Assembly (NCBI GenBank): GCA_003030745.1
Contig: PYVG01000008.1
Coordinates: 1-47,896 of the forward strand
Direction of reading: 5' to 3'
Source: Pseudidiomarina aestuarii
Lineage (GTDB): Bacteria > Pseudomonadota > Gammaproteobacteria > Enterobacterales > Alteromonadaceae
Length of the DNA: 47,896 nucleotides
This document shows, in pieces, positions 1-9,400 of the stretch (its first letter is position 1; each line of letters begins with the position of its first letter). The notes under the pieces were generated by a model. The model had not been told where the DNA came from. It ran no database searches and saw only the letters and a list, made by a program, of their open reading frames with translations. The position numbers were made by a program, and so were the translations under genes.

Positions 1-55
1 CCACCGATGGCTATCCAGCCTTGTCCTGATTCCGCTTGTCCATTGAGCTCCAAAT
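1..55. repeat. Exact 55-bp inverted copy of a tamB segment
   Basis: The reverse complement of 1-55 is identical to 8916-8970 inside tamB. The match stops at position 56. It lies inside the deoB reading frame but is unrelated to deoB, so a chimeric join at the contig end is more likely than a biological duplication. Confidence 0.9.
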
Positions 56-300
56 GTTTGGCTCGGTAACTCACAACCAACAGCGATGGTTCCCGTGGCC
101 CCTTGCGCCGCATGAAACAATCCTAATGCGGCCAAGTTTGGCAATTGTAGTGGTCCACCACGCCCTGTTTCACAGCGCCCCTCAGCACACCATTGTGCAA
201 TATGACCTAAGGTATCCGCGCCAACATCGCCAAAACGTTCGGCATCGGCTGCTGCGCCAATACCAAACGAATCGAGAACCACTATAATTGCACGTGCCAT
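1..300 (-). CDS. deoB: Phosphopentomutase DeoB, N-terminal part (cut by window edge)
   Basis: DeoB interconverts deoxyribose/ribose 1- and 5-phosphates in nucleoside salvage. Translating the minus strand from the ATG at 300 gives [15 protein letters not shown], the alkaline-phosphatase-superfamily start with the metal-binding Asp10, followed by [12 protein letters not shown] and LPNLAALGL, both typical of DeoB. It lies 8 bases after the deoA stop, with an AGGT ribosome-binding site, as last visible gene of a cdd-deoC-deoA-deoB operon. Only about 81 codons (300 down to about 56) are credible. Positions 1-55 are an inverted copy of tamB sequence (see findings), so the last 18 codons at the edge, although open, do not look like DeoB and the expected conserved GKDT-GHWE region is absent. 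Confidence 0.88.
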   Translation of the reverse strand, partial: MARAIIVVLDSFGIGAAADAERFGDVGADTLGHIAQWCAEGRCETGRGGPLQLPNLAALGLFHAAQGATGTIAVGCELPSQTFGAQWTSGIRTRLDSHRW

Positions 301-308
301 GCGTTTAC

Positions 309-1628
309 CTATTCAATACGTTGATAGATGAGCGGCGTTTCCGAACTCTGCTTCTCTGCAATAGTTACTGCGCGACGTAAGCGCGCGGCAGCTGCATCCC
401 AGTCGTCCTGAGTACGAGCATAGATCATCGCCAGCGGGGTGTCCGCGGTTACCGCTGTTCCAACAGTCACTATTTGGTCTAAACCCACGCCATAATCGAG
501 TTTGTCATCGCTATGTTGACGACCACCACCTAATGCGACCACAGCCATACCAACCTGCCGAGTATCTAAGCCTGCAAGAAAACCAGATTGCTCGGCTAAT
601 AAAGGCTTAGCAATAGGTGCCAATGGCAATAACGACTCGAAGTCTTCAAGAATTGTTGCCGGTCCGTTCAAGGTCCGCACCATTTTTGCAAACCGTTCTG
701 CCGCAGCACCGCTATCCAGCGAACGTTGTGCTTGTTCACGGCCGTCTTCAAGCGACTTCGCTAGTCCTGTAATACGCAGCATTTCAGCAGCGAGCTCAAT
801 CGTCACTTCATGCAGTCGTGGAGCTCGGTAATCACCACGCAAATAGCGAATGGCCTCATAGACTTCAATGGAATTCCCGGCTGAACGTGCCAAGGGCTGA
901 TTCATATCAGTAATAATAGCACTGGTCGCTAAACCAGCACCTTGCGCTACAGTGACCAAACTTTGTGCTAACTCAACCGCACGTTCATGCTGATTCATCA
1001 CGGCACCATTGCCCGTTTTGACGTCAAGCACTAGGCCATTCAATCCTGCCGCTAACTTCTTCGACAAAATAGAAGCCGTAATCAGCGGAATGGACTCAAC
1101 CGTTGCGGTGATATCACGCGTCGCATAGAAACGTTTGTCTGCTGGAGCTAGTTCGCCCGTTTGACCAATAATCGCGACCCCAACTTCTTTGACCACTTTT
1201 TGCAGCGTGGCCAAATCAGGCGTGGTTTGATAGCCAGGTATCGCATCAAATTTATCGAAAGTGCCACCGGTATGCCCGAGTCCTCGGCCTGAAATCATCG
1301 GTACATAACCGCCGCATGCGGCAATGATCGGTCCTAGCATCAAACTAACCACGTCACCGACACCGCCAGTGGAATGCTTGTCGACCACCGGCCCATCGAG
1401 ATCCCATGTCGACCAGTCGAGAACCGTTCCTGAGTCACGCATAGCGAGAGTCAGTGCGACTCGCTCTGCAGCCGTCATGCCTTGAAAGAAAATAGCCATT
1501 GCTAACGCTGAAATCTGACTCTCAGAGATCGTGTCGGTTTTAATGCCGTTCACAAAATAGCGAATTTGCTCTTCATTCAACTCGTGCCCATCGCGCTTAT
1601 CGCGAATCACTTCTTGTGGTAAATACAT
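309..1628 (-). CDS. deoA: Thymidine phosphorylase DeoA
   Basis: DeoA cleaves thymidine and deoxyuridine with phosphate to the free base and deoxyribose 1-phosphate, in the cytosol. The 439-residue protein matches the E. coli enzyme in length (440) and carries the signatures [11 protein letters not shown] (phosphate/substrate loop), [11 protein letters not shown] and [16 protein letters not shown] chose the ATG at 1628, not the in-frame TTG one codon earlier, because it overlaps the deoC stop in TGATG, a translational-coupling arrangement. It sits between deoC and deoB. DeoA makes deoxyribose 1-phosphate, DeoB isomerises it and DeoC cleaves the 5-phosphate to acetaldehyde and glyceraldehyde 3-phosphate. 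Confidence 0.97.
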   Translation of the reverse strand: MYLPQEVIRDKRDGHELNEEQIRYFVNGIKTDTISESQISALAMAIFFQGMTAAERVALTLAMRDSGTVLDWSTWDLDGPVVDKHSTGGVGDVVSLMLGPIIAACGGYVPMISGRGLGHTGGTFDKFDAIPGYQTTPDLATLQKVVKEVGVAIIGQTGELAPADKRFYATRDITATVESIPLITASILSKKLAAGLNGLVLDVKTGNGAVMNQHERAVELAQSLVTVAQGAGLATSAIITDMNQPLARSAGNSIEVYEAIRYLRGDYRAPRLHEVTIELAAEMLRITGLAKSLEDGREQAQRSLDSGAAAERFAKMVRTLNGPATILEDFESLLPLAPIAKPLLAEQSGFLAGLDTRQVGMAVVALGGGRQHSDDKLDYGVGLDQIVTVGTAVTADTPLAMIYARTQDDWDAAAARLRRAVTIAEKQSSETPLIYQRIE

Positions 1629-2419
1629 CAATACAATCCTTTTTTGTCGTCTGCTACGGGCTCAGCTTGATCGTTTTCATTGACCAATACCCGCATGATA
1701 TCCTCTAACAACGAACTCGCACCGATCCTAAATCGTTGTGGAGTAATCCAATCGTCGCCCATCAGCGCTCGTGCGAGTTTAAAATAATCCTCAGCCTCAG
1801 CCACCGTGCGAATTCCGCCGGCTGCCTTAAAACCAATATCGCGACCACTCTCTCGAATGGTAGTTAACATGATCTCAGCGGCTTCAAGTGTGGCATTGAC
1901 CGCCACTTTTCCGGTCGAGGTCTTGATAAAGTCGGCACCGATTTCTATAGCTAAATTACTTGCTGCACGAATTGCGGTTGCCGATGCTAACTCACCACTT
2001 TCGATGATTACTTTGAGCACGGCTCGATCGGCCGTTGCGGTTCGCACGGCCGAGAGTAGTTGCCGACAATGCTCGATATCACCAGCTTGAAAGCGTTGGT
2101 ATGGCATCACCACATCAATTTCACTGGCGCCAACCGCCAGTGCTCGCTCGGTTGCTGCCACGACGCATCCCACCGAATCCTCGCCTAATGGAAAATTCAC
2201 GACAGTCGCGACTTGAACCTGCTGTAAATGAAGCAAGTCGAGATGTTGTCGCGCTGTAGCTATTAATTCTGGATAGACGCACACTGCTGCGGGACTGCCA
2301 CATTCCGACGCTGCTTTATCGCACAGTGCGATGATCTGCGCAGGCGTATCACTGTTCTGCAACGAGGTCAGATCCATACACTGTAATGCAAAAAGCGCTG
2401 TTGCCTGTGGTGAGTGCAT
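1628..2419 (-). CDS. deoC: Deoxyribose-phosphate aldolase DeoC
   Basis: This class I aldolase splits 2-deoxyribose 5-phosphate into glyceraldehyde 3-phosphate and acetaldehyde. At 263 residues it is close to the E. coli protein (259). The Schiff-base lysine lies in [15 protein letters not shown] and the second active-site lysine in [17 protein letters not shown] near the middle is also typical. The stop overlaps the deoA start by one base and the gene begins 5 bases after cdd, so the operon is tightly packed. The start ATG at 2419 gives the expected N-terminus. Confidence 0.97.
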   Translation of the reverse strand: MHSPQATALFALQCMDLTSLQNSDTPAQIIALCDKAASECGSPAAVCVYPELIATARQHLDLLHLQQVQVATVVNFPLGEDSVGCVVAATERALAVGASEIDVVMPYQRFQAGDIEHCRQLLSAVRTATADRAVLKVIIESGELASATAIRAASNLAIEIGADFIKTSTGKVAVNATLEAAEIMLTTIRESGRDIGFKAAGGIRTVAEAEDYFKLARALMGDDWITPQRFRIGASSLLEDIMRVLVNENDQAEPVADDKKGLY

Positions 2420-2424
2420 AGAAA

Positions 2425-2871
2425 CTAGCTACTGATCTGGTCAGCGGTGGCTTCGAAGGTCGAAAAAGCGGATGGAAGTAGCTCACCTAATGTCCATGTT
2501 TTCTCGCCAACATCACAAGTCGAGATAAAGGGGGTATCCAGACTGAAAAATTCAGCGAGTACCTGGCGGCATGCACCACAAGGTGAATAAACCGTCTTAC
2601 CCGGTGTGTAAATGACAATATTCTCAACATCTGCCAGCGACTTCCCTTGCGCCAATGCGCTATAGACCGCCGTACGTTCCGCACAATTCGTTAAACCATA
2701 GGACGCATTTTCGACATTACAGCCGAGTACGAGGTCACCTGTTGAGAATTGTAAAACCGCGCCTACTGGAAACTTACTGTATGGCGCGTGAGCGCGCGCT
2801 GCGGCCTGTTTAGCCTGACCGTGAGCTTGTTCTAGTGCGGCTTGAGATACCGCGGAGGACTGCTTACTCAT
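2425..2871 (-). CDS. cdd: Cytidine deaminase Cdd (short tetrameric type)
   Basis: Hydrolytically deaminates cytidine and deoxycytidine to uridine and deoxyuridine, feeding the phosphorylase encoded downstream. The 148-residue length fits the homotetrameric class, not the 294-residue dimeric E. coli class. Zinc ligands and catalytic Glu are visible as NCAERTAVYSA (Cys plus the proton-shuttling Glu) and SPCGACRQ (two Cys). PYSKFPVGA is the usual N-terminal substrate-binding stretch. It is the first gene of the minus-strand deo operon; its promoter must lie in the 176-base gap shared with the divergent DUF2892-arsR operon. I could not pick out a convincing promoter or CytR/DeoR site for it. Confidence 0.96.
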   Translation of the reverse strand: MSKQSSAVSQAALEQAHGQAKQAAARAHAPYSKFPVGAVLQFSTGDLVLGCNVENASYGLTNCAERTAVYSALAQGKSLADVENIVIYTPGKTVYSPCGACRQVLAEFFSLDTPFISTCDVGEKTWTLGELLPSAFSTFEATADQISS

Positions 2872-2940
2872 AGTTGTTTTCTGCCTAATTTATGGGCGAA
2901 CAGCTTAGCGCTTTTTGGGGCCAAATGCCATGCTCAAACA

Positions 2941-3012
2941 TATTTCGCATTTTTACGAAATAAAGTGCGAAATAAAGATTGAGCAAGGTCTTAAAATCAT
3001 CTATATTTCGTA
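2941..3012 (+). promoter_or_regulatory. Promoter with four TATTTCGYA half-sites, probable ArsR-family operator
   Basis: Four 9-base half-sites are visible: TATTTCGCA at 2941-2949, TACGAAATA at 2954-2962, TGCGAAATA at 2966-2974 and TATTTCGTA at 3004-3012. They form two face-to-face dyads, one before and one across a promoter, TTGAGC (2979-2984), 17-base spacer, TATATT (3002-3007). One site abuts the -35 and one overlaps the -10, the geometry of a repressor that blocks polymerase. The probable ligand is the ArsR-family protein encoded at 3278, giving autoregulation. The assignment of the repressor is inferred from position. Confidence 0.6.
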
Positions 3013-3047
3013 TTATTCTAAATTAGCTATTACGGAAGGATAAAATC

Positions 3048-3263
3048 ATGAGTGTTGAACGAGCTTTAACTGCCTTTGCCGGATTTATGGTGCTATTATC
3101 TGTAGCCTTAACCTATTGGGTTCATCCAAATTTCATTTGGCTAACCGTGTTTGTTGGCGCTAATCTATTCCAACAATCTTTTACTGGGTTTTGTCCGGCA
3201 ACCTTGTTTATGAAACGAGTGCTTGGCATGAAAACAGAATGTGAATTAGCCTCTAAACAGTAA
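3048..3263 (+). CDS. DUF2892 (YgaP-like) inner-membrane protein
   Basis: A 71-residue protein with two hydrophobic helices (about residues 8-25 and 29-47) and the GFCPA motif typical of DUF2892, the C-terminal membrane domain of the E. coli sulfurtransferase YgaP. Here the domain stands alone, without a rhodanese domain. It is 14 bases upstream of an ArsR-family gene, the same partnership as E. coli ygaV-ygaP but in the opposite order. Such stand-alone proteins occur in sulfide/persulfide-responsive operons; the molecular function is unknown. A GGAAGG ribosome-binding site lies a few bases before the ATG. Confidence 0.8.
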   Translation: MSVERALTAFAGFMVLLSVALTYWVHPNFIWLTVFVGANLFQQSFTGFCPATLFMKRVLGMKTECELASKQ

Positions 3264-3277
3264 GTTCGAGCGATAGC

Positions 3278-3592
3278 ATGACAGAAGCACCTGAAATTAC
3301 GGAATTACTCCAAGAAGAAGCCGCAGCCGCAGCTATCTTTTTGCGTTCACTGGCCAACGAGCACCGCCTCCAAATACTTTGTCATTTGGCCGCTGGTGAG
3401 AAGAGTGTTGGTGACTTGAATCAGTATTTTCCACTGAGTGCTTCTGCGTTTTCACAACACCTGTCAGTGCTGCGTCAACAAGGTCTGGTGAAGTTCCGCA
3501 AAGAGGCCCAAACCATTTATTACTCGATTCAAGATCCGGATACGATGCGCTTCATGCAGTTATTAAAAGCGAAGTTCTGTCCGCAGTTTTAA
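3278..3592 (+). CDS. ArsR-family repressor, BigR/SqrR/YgaV-like (probable persulfide sensor)
   Basis: A 104-residue winged-helix regulator of the ArsR/SmtB family: LANEHRLQILCHLAAGEKSV forms helix 3 and the turn, and LSASAFSQHLSVLRQQGLV is the recognition helix region. The metal-binding CxC motif of classical ArsR is absent. Instead there are only two cysteines, Cys35 (ILCHL) and Cys101 (KFCPQF), 66 residues apart, which is the spacing of the redox pair Cys42/Cys108 in BigR that forms a polysulfide bridge with persulfides. The gene is co-directional with the DUF2892 gene and the upstream operator cluster probably binds its product. Function as a sulfide/persulfide-responsive repressor is inferred from family knowledge. 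Confidence 0.8.
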   Translation: MTEAPEITELLQEEAAAAAIFLRSLANEHRLQILCHLAAGEKSVGDLNQYFPLSASAFSQHLSVLRQQGLVKFRKEAQTIYYSIQDPDTMRFMQLLKAKFCPQF

Positions 3593-3602
3593 TCGCAGTT
3601 GG

Positions 3603-4061
3603 TTAATGTTCAGCAGTCCATTGCATGATAATGGCCGTTTCTGAACCATCCGTAGTTTGATAATAATTCGGACGCTGCCCCACTACGCTAAAACCCATGG
3701 CCTGATATAACGCTTGGGCGACAGTATTACTGGCGCGAACCTCTAACCAGAGACTTTGTTGCTGCTGTTGAGCAACCGCTTGTACGGTACTCACCAACTG
3801 ACGTCCAAAACCTTTGCCGCGCTCAAGCGGGTCAACCACAATATTCATAATCGTGCGTTCATCAAGAATGCTATGCGTGATCACAAAGCCACAGAGCTGT
3901 GGTGCGTAGATTCCCCAACTTTCATAGTGCATGTCATCAAAGCAACTTTGGAGCACGGCTTCGGTCCAGGGGTAATCCTGACCTTGCTGTTCTAATTCGA
4001 CAATCGCTTGCTGCCACTCAAGAGGCTTGATTAGCGCGGCTGACACAATTGCTTCCACCAC
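3603..4061 (-). CDS. rimI: Ribosomal protein S18-alanine N-acetyltransferase RimI
   Basis: RimI acetylates the N-terminal alanine of ribosomal protein S18. The 152-residue protein has a GNAT fold: acetyl-CoA binding motif A is VDPLERGKGFGRQL (R-G-K-G-x-G), followed by LEVRASNTVAQALYQAMGF, the motif B region characteristic of RimI. PWTEAVLQSCF near residue 30 is also typical. It overlaps the end of holD by 31 bases; the holD-rimI pair is conserved in E. coli. Downstream GTG codons could serve as the start instead, so the first few residues are uncertain. Confidence 0.9.
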   Translation of the reverse strand: MVEAIVSAALIKPLEWQQAIVELEQQGQDYPWTEAVLQSCFDDMHYESWGIYAPQLCGFVITHSILDERTIMNIVVDPLERGKGFGRQLVSTVQAVAQQQQQSLWLEVRASNTVAQALYQAMGFSVVGQRPNYYQTTDGSETAIIMQWTAEH

Positions 4062-4405
4062 GCTCGTTTTAGATCGTGTGCGGGTATCGATGGGAGTGGT
4101 TCTTGGAACTCAATCAGCTGCTCTCGCTTCCAGTTCTGAGCAATCGAAGCACTCACTTCTACTGGAGCAGCATTGACCTCTTCGGTTTGCATATGTGCAA
4201 GCGCTTGGCACAAATCATTAAACCATGCAGGACTTGGGATCGGGAACTCCGGTGCGGCAATCAGCCATTGCCCAATCCGCAAATAGCTCATGGCGGTCTC
4301 GGCAGGCGCCGGTGCACTTGCACGAGCACGCCATTCGGGAATACCAATAGCGCCCAGAAGTTGGCGTTGCGCATTTGTTAATTGATGATGCGGTTTCGAG
4401 TTCAT
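4031..4405 (-). CDS. holD: DNA polymerase III psi subunit HolD-like
   Basis: Psi links the clamp loader to single-strand binding protein through chi. This 124-residue protein begins MNSKPHHQLTNAQRQLLGAI, with an N-terminal helix of the kind that binds the clamp loader in E. coli psi, then a Trp-containing segment IPEWRAR. Psi is weakly conserved, so identification rests mainly on size, N-terminal pattern and position directly before rimI. I used the ATG at 4405; the longer open frame upstream simply reads back through the tRNA-Trp gene. The gene follows tRNA-Trp by 53 bases on the same strand and probably shares its transcript. Confidence 0.78.
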   Translation of the reverse strand: MNSKPHHQLTNAQRQLLGAIGIPEWRARASAPAPAETAMSYLRIGQWLIAAPEFPIPSPAWFNDLCQALAHMQTEEVNAAPVEVSASIAQNWKREQLIEFQEPLPSIPAHDLKRAWWKQLCQPR

Positions 4406-4458
4406 AGGCTCAAGCTTACTTGAAACATCCTGAACAGAGAAGGACTTCAGAAAGGTCG

Positions 4459-4535
4459 TGGCAGGGGTGGAGGGATTCGAACCCCCAACCGTCGGTTTTG
4501 GAGACCGCTGTTCTACCAATTGGAACTACACCCCT
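4459..4535 (-). tRNA. trnW: tRNA-Trp (CCA anticodon)
   Basis: The minus strand folds as a 77-nt tRNA: acceptor arm AGGGGTG pairing with CACCCCT, anticodon stem GGTCT/AACCG region with loop CTCCAAA (anticodon CCA), T-arm GGGGGTTCGAATCCC, discriminator G and encoded 3' CCA at 4461-4459. It closely resembles E. coli trpT. A strong promoter lies just upstream and holD-rimI follow. Confidence 0.97.
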
Positions 4536-4550
4536 GCAAACGAGAACGGA

Positions 4551-4578
4551 ATTATACTGGCTCGCTAATGCGTGGCAA
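4551..4578 (-). promoter_or_regulatory. Sigma-70 promoter of the tRNA-Trp-holD-rimI unit
   Basis: On the minus strand: -35 TTGCCA (4578-4573), 16-base spacer, consensus -10 TATAAT (4556-4551). This places the transcript start about 6-10 bases before the mature tRNA-Trp 5' end at 4535. Confidence 0.75.
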
Positions 4579-4700
4579 GCAATTTATGCTTAATGCGCAA
4601 TCAGTTGCTCCTTTTTTCACCGCTGAACCTTTCTGTCGATGTTATACTCAAAGTCTCTGCACACATACGAGATCGCTTGTTCTCAGAAAGGAAGAGATTG

Positions 4701-6497
4701 TTGTCACGATTATCCGTTACATTTTACCGTTTTTCGCTCGCCGTGATGGTTCTGCTTGCGAGCTCAATGGCCTCTGCTCAATCCAGTGAATCGTCCGATT
4801 CTGACGACGACGGACAGGTCGTGCGCGTCAATCTCACAGGTTTGAGCGATGAATTGGCGCGTAATGTGCGGGTACGCACCACTTTATTTAGCTTGGATGG
4901 CGAACCTGCGCCGGCTTCATTCAGATTACGCTTTTTACAGCGTCGAGCCGAAGCTGAAATTCGCGAAGCGCTCATGCCGTTCGGTTACTATCAAGCCACC
5001 ATCGACAGCACATTGGAAGAAACACCGTCAGCATGGACCATACAATTTGATGTCGATGCGGGCCAGCCGGTTATGGTCGAAACGGTAGATATTACCATTA
5101 CCGGAATAGCGCAAACGGATGAAAAATTTATCGAGTTACAACAGAAATTGCCGATACGACAGGGTACGGTGTTTCGTCATCAAGACTACGAGCGCGCTAA
5201 AGGTTTATTGCGAAATCTTGCTGCCGAGCGCGGCTACTACGATGCGAAACTACTCACTAATAAAGTGGCGGTTGAACTCGCTGATCAAACTGCCCATGTT
5301 GAGTTAGTTCTCGATTCTGGTCCTCGTTATCACTACGGTGATATTGAGTTTTGTTGCGCCCACATTGGTGATGAACTATTGCAGCGCTACGTTCAATTTG
5401 AATCTGGCGATCCGTTCTCAACCAGCGAACTGCTGAATCTACAATTAGGCCTTTCCAGCAGCAATTATTTTGAAACGATTGAGATTGCACCGAACTGGTC
5501 GGAACGCAAAGATGCGACGGTGCCAGTTGCAGTGACAATGACTCCTAATCAACGCGACTATTATCAAACCGGTCTCGGTTATGGTACCGATACCGGTGCC
5601 CGCGTCACGCTTGGATTTGATCGGCGTTGGGTAAATGACAGAGGACATCGTATCAACTCAATCCTGCGTCTTTCGGAAGTTCAGAATACGGGTTCAGTGA
5701 GTTACATTATCCCAGGATTTTATCCACCTACCGATCAGTATGATATTACCGGTGAAGTGACCGACCGCTCTTATTTGGAACAACGCTCAACGCTGTACAA
5801 ACTTGCAGCTCGTGATATCCGACATTTTGATGACTGGCAACGCACCTGGCAACTGAGTTGGCAACGGGAAAGTTTTGCTTTTGGTGACCAACCGCGACGC
5901 TCATCCCAATTCCTGATCCCTGCGGCGGAGTTCAGCCTCATTCGCAGCACCAATAATGGCAACAATCGTAATCTAATCGACGACGGATATCGGGTATCCC
6001 TGTCACTACAAGGCGCAAGTGCGGATATTCTTGCAGATACCACGTTTTTTTCGGCAAAGCTGTCGGCCAAGTGGGTGCACCGTCTCAATGAGCAATGGCG
6101 TATTCTTACGCGTGGCGAAATCGGAGCCATAGAAACCGACGACTTTGAGTTACTGTCGCCGACTTTGCGATTTTTTGCCGGTGGTGATTACAGTGTTCGC
6201 GGGTATGCATTCCAAGACTTAGGCCCTCGCAATGAAGAAGATGTAGTGGTTGGTGGGCGTTATCTAGTCACATCGAGCTTAGAAGTCGACTATCAAATAA
6301 ATGATGCTTGGCGAGTTGCGGCTTTTACCGACATCGGCAACGCGATGATGGAATGGGACACCGCCTTGAAACAAAGCGTGGGCGTGGGTATTCGTTGGCT
6401 ATCACCAATCGGGCCAGTCCGTTTTGATGTTGCTCAGGCCATTGATGAGCCGGGCAATCCTTGGCGCATTCACTTCACGTTGGGCCCAGACTTATGA
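4701..6497 (+). CDS. tamA: TamA, translocation and assembly module outer-membrane subunit
   Basis: TamA is an Omp85-family outer-membrane barrel that works with TamB in outer-membrane assembly and envelope lipid transport. The protein (about 598 residues; E. coli 577) has a signal peptide ending ASSMASAQ, three POTRA domains (roughly residues 40-250) and a C-terminal barrel. The barrel contains GGDYSVRGYAF, the VRGY/F motif of loop 6, and ends in FTLGPDL. I favour a TTG start at 4701 (or the adjacent TTG at 4698): AGGAAGAG lies just before it and the signal peptide then begins at once. An upstream ATG at 4572 would add an implausible 43-residue extension. tamB follows with an ATGA overlap. 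Confidence 0.93.
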   Translation: MSRLSVTFYRFSLAVMVLLASSMASAQSSESSDSDDDGQVVRVNLTGLSDELARNVRVRTTLFSLDGEPAPASFRLRFLQRRAEAEIREALMPFGYYQATIDSTLEETPSAWTIQFDVDAGQPVMVETVDITITGIAQTDEKFIELQQKLPIRQGTVFRHQDYERAKGLLRNLAAERGYYDAKLLTNKVAVELADQTAHVELVLDSGPRYHYGDIEFCCAHIGDELLQRYVQFESGDPFSTSELLNLQLGLSSSNYFETIEIAPNWSERKDATVPVAVTMTPNQRDYYQTGLGYGTDTGARVTLGFDRRWVNDRGHRINSILRLSEVQNTGSVSYIIPGFYPPTDQYDITGEVTDRSYLEQRSTLYKLAARDIRHFDDWQRTWQLSWQRESFAFGDQPRRSSQFLIPAAEFSLIRSTNNGNNRNLIDDGYRVSLSLQGASADILADTTFFSAKLSAKWVHRLNEQWRILTRGEIGAIETDDFELLSPTLRFFAGGDYSVRGYAFQDLGPRNEEDVVVGGRYLVTSSLEVDYQINDAWRVAAFTDIGNAMMEWDTALKQSVGVGIRWLSPIGPVRFDVAQAIDEPGNPWRIHFTLGPDL

Positions 6498-9400
6498 GAT
6501 TCATCAAATGGCTCGCATGGCTCATCGTCGCCTTATTCATCTTGCTACCTAGCACTGCTGGATTCTTAATCTATACCGAGACAGGCAGCCGTTGGATTGT
6601 TCAACGAGGCTTGGACTACGTTGATGCACCGGTCACGTTCGAAACAATCGAAGGTAATCTAGCTACTGGGCTATCATTCACGCATCTCGAAGTCAGCACC
6701 GAAACGCAGCAGGTACGTATTGCCAAGGTGACCTTCGCATGGCAGCCGTGGGATCTTTTCGAGAATAAGTTGACCATCAATACATTGACTGCCAACGGTG
6801 TAGACATCGACAGTCAGTCACGCACCACCGTCGATTCTAATGTCAACGAACCTATTGTCATACCAACCATCAATATGCCGATAGCCCTTAGCATTCAGCA
6901 GTTTCGTGTTGATGATATCGCTATCCGCAATCCGAGCGTGACTGTGAACCGGGTGGCTGGGCAAGTCAACTGGCAAGGAACTGACTTAGCTGTGCGACAG
7001 CTCGAAGTTGTCGTGCCACAAGGTCGGGTTTCTGGACAAGCCACAGTAACCACCACCGCAGCGCTCCAACACCAAGTCAAGTTAGACTGGGCTGTCTCAG
7101 CGGAGCAATTGCGCCCCGAACTGGCCTCTTACGGTGAAATAGTTGGTACTGCCGAAGTACAAGGTAATATAGATACGACTCAAGTAGCTGGGCACTTTGT
7201 CACTGCAGCCGAAGAACCCGAACAGAAGTTTAATCTCGAACTCAATAATCTGCTCAGTGAACTGACTTGGTCAGCGCGGCTGAGTCTCGATGCATTTCGA
7301 ACTTCACCTGTCCTCGCATTTGTTCCCGACGCTTATCGAGAGCAAGCCGACTATTACTTGGGTCAGTCTCGGCTCAGTGGTGTTCTCGAAACCTATGCCG
7401 ATGGCATTCGGTTACAAGATGGAGAACTCACAGGCATTTCGCCAACACAAGGTACCTTGCGGTTGAACGCCCGTATCGACTCGCTTTTTGACGCCACCTC
7501 ATCTCCATTAAAGCCGTTTTCAGTCACCCTAACCGGGCGCGACATCACGATTGCAAACGAACAGTTTGCTGATCCGCAATTAGCCCAGATCACAGGGACT
7601 GTCGAAGGTCAGTTTGATACGGCTACTGGCAGCGAACAAACCAACTACTAGTTTGATGTTTCATCGACGCTGGCGGGTATTAATAATGAGTCTGCGCAGA
7701 TTGTCCTCATCGGTGAGGGCAATCTAGCCAGTGCACATTTGGAAACATTCACAATCGATCACCCACAACTCTTGGCTCAAGGTTCGAGTGCAGTTGCTTG
7801 GTCGCCAGAACTGCGTGTCGAAGCTGAACTCACTCAGCTGAAAGGGTCATTACAGCAACAAGATGTAGACGCCAATGGCTATTTGCTCTTTGATGGCGAC
7901 ACCATAGAGATCCGTGACACTCGTGGAACTTGGGCCGGTATCGAGTTCAATGCAAATGGCAAAGTGCCCCTCTCTACAGAGGCAACGCCGATCAGTTCGC
8001 CACTCCAGTTAGAGCTGCGTATTGCTGATTTCAATCGAGTTCAAAACGTATTGCAACCAGAGTCAACAATACCAGTTGAAGGCTCACTAGAGCTTACTGT
8101 TGGCGTTCAACAACCTCGAAATGGCCGTGTTCCCGTAGTTATTCGCACTTTTAAATTTGATAATCCGGATATTGGTGAATGGCTTCTCACTAAGGAAGCC
8201 GAGTTCGCGGTTGAGCTTGACAGTTACATACTCTCCACGAGCGGCCCCATCTGCTTAAATCGCACGAACCCGCGTCGTCGAGCCGATAGTGAACCTGCCA
8301 GCTTGTGTACCGAACTCAAGGTTAGCAATGATATCTATCAGCTCAGTGTGAATGCCCGTGACTTACCCCTGTTCTTGCTAAACCGACTGCGTGAGCAAGA
8401 TGTCAGTGAGAGAATTGTCGGACGCGCAAATGTCGAAGCAAACTTTGAGTTAGCGACCGACAATTTTAAGATCATCCAAACATCAGGGTCTATCTATAGT
8501 GATTCAACCTTATTTGTAGCCCTAGACGACGAACTCACCACTCGACTGGAAATATGGGACGTAGACTGGGAAGGTTCGGCGACTGAAATTCGCACTGACT
8601 ACATTATCAAATTAGAAGATGATCTCGGCCAACTTATTGGTGACTTATCCATTAGCGACATTGTCGATGACCCACAACTCTCCGGCTCCGTTGATATGTC
8701 ACTCCGAGATCTGTCGTTGCTACAATGGTGGCTCCCTGATTTACGTTATCGTGAACCCTTCGCGCTAGGCAGTATCGCAATTTCAGGTTCCGCAACAGCT
8801 CCCAAAGTTGAGGGCTCATTAGAGATCGCTGCTAAAGAAATAGGTTTCGCGGAGAGTGGACTTGTCTTAACTAATGTCAAAGTGCTCGTGGCCGATGACG
8901 GTAAAGGTCAAAGTAATTTGGAGCTCAATGGACAAGCGGAATCAGGACAAGGCTGGATAGCCATCGGTGGCACTATGAATCCGCTAGACAAAGTCCTGAA
9001 CATGACGATTAAGGGTGATGACTTTAGAGTCGTACAGCTACCGCATGCCACAGTTGATATTGATCCAGATTTGACGATTCAAGCGGCTGATTCCAGCATT
9101 CGAATAACTGGTAGTGTGAATATTCCATATGCCTACTTAGAAGAAACTGATATTAGCACTTCGGTTTCGCCATCGCGTGACGTGGTGTTGTATCAAGATG
9201 GCGAACAAGTGGAAAGTATAGAAGATCAGCTGTATCAAGTATTTGCTGACGTCCGAGTTACCCTAGGTGACAATGTCAAAGTCAGTGCTTTTGGCTTTGA
9301 AGGGCGACTCGATGGAAATCTGCGACTCATTGAAGAGCCCGGAAGAGCACTGACGGCCTCAGGAACTATTCAGGTGCCACAAGGACAATATGTTCTCTAT

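Noticed and set aside
36..287. Plus-strand open frame of 83 codons at the window start
   Set aside because: It is antisense to the deoB reading frame, which has clear family motifs; it also runs into the suspect 55-bp junction.
4405..4519. N-terminal extension of the holD frame
   Set aside because: The extra 38 residues translate the tRNA-Trp gene (SPKPTVGGSNPSTPA is the usual tRNA read-through peptide).
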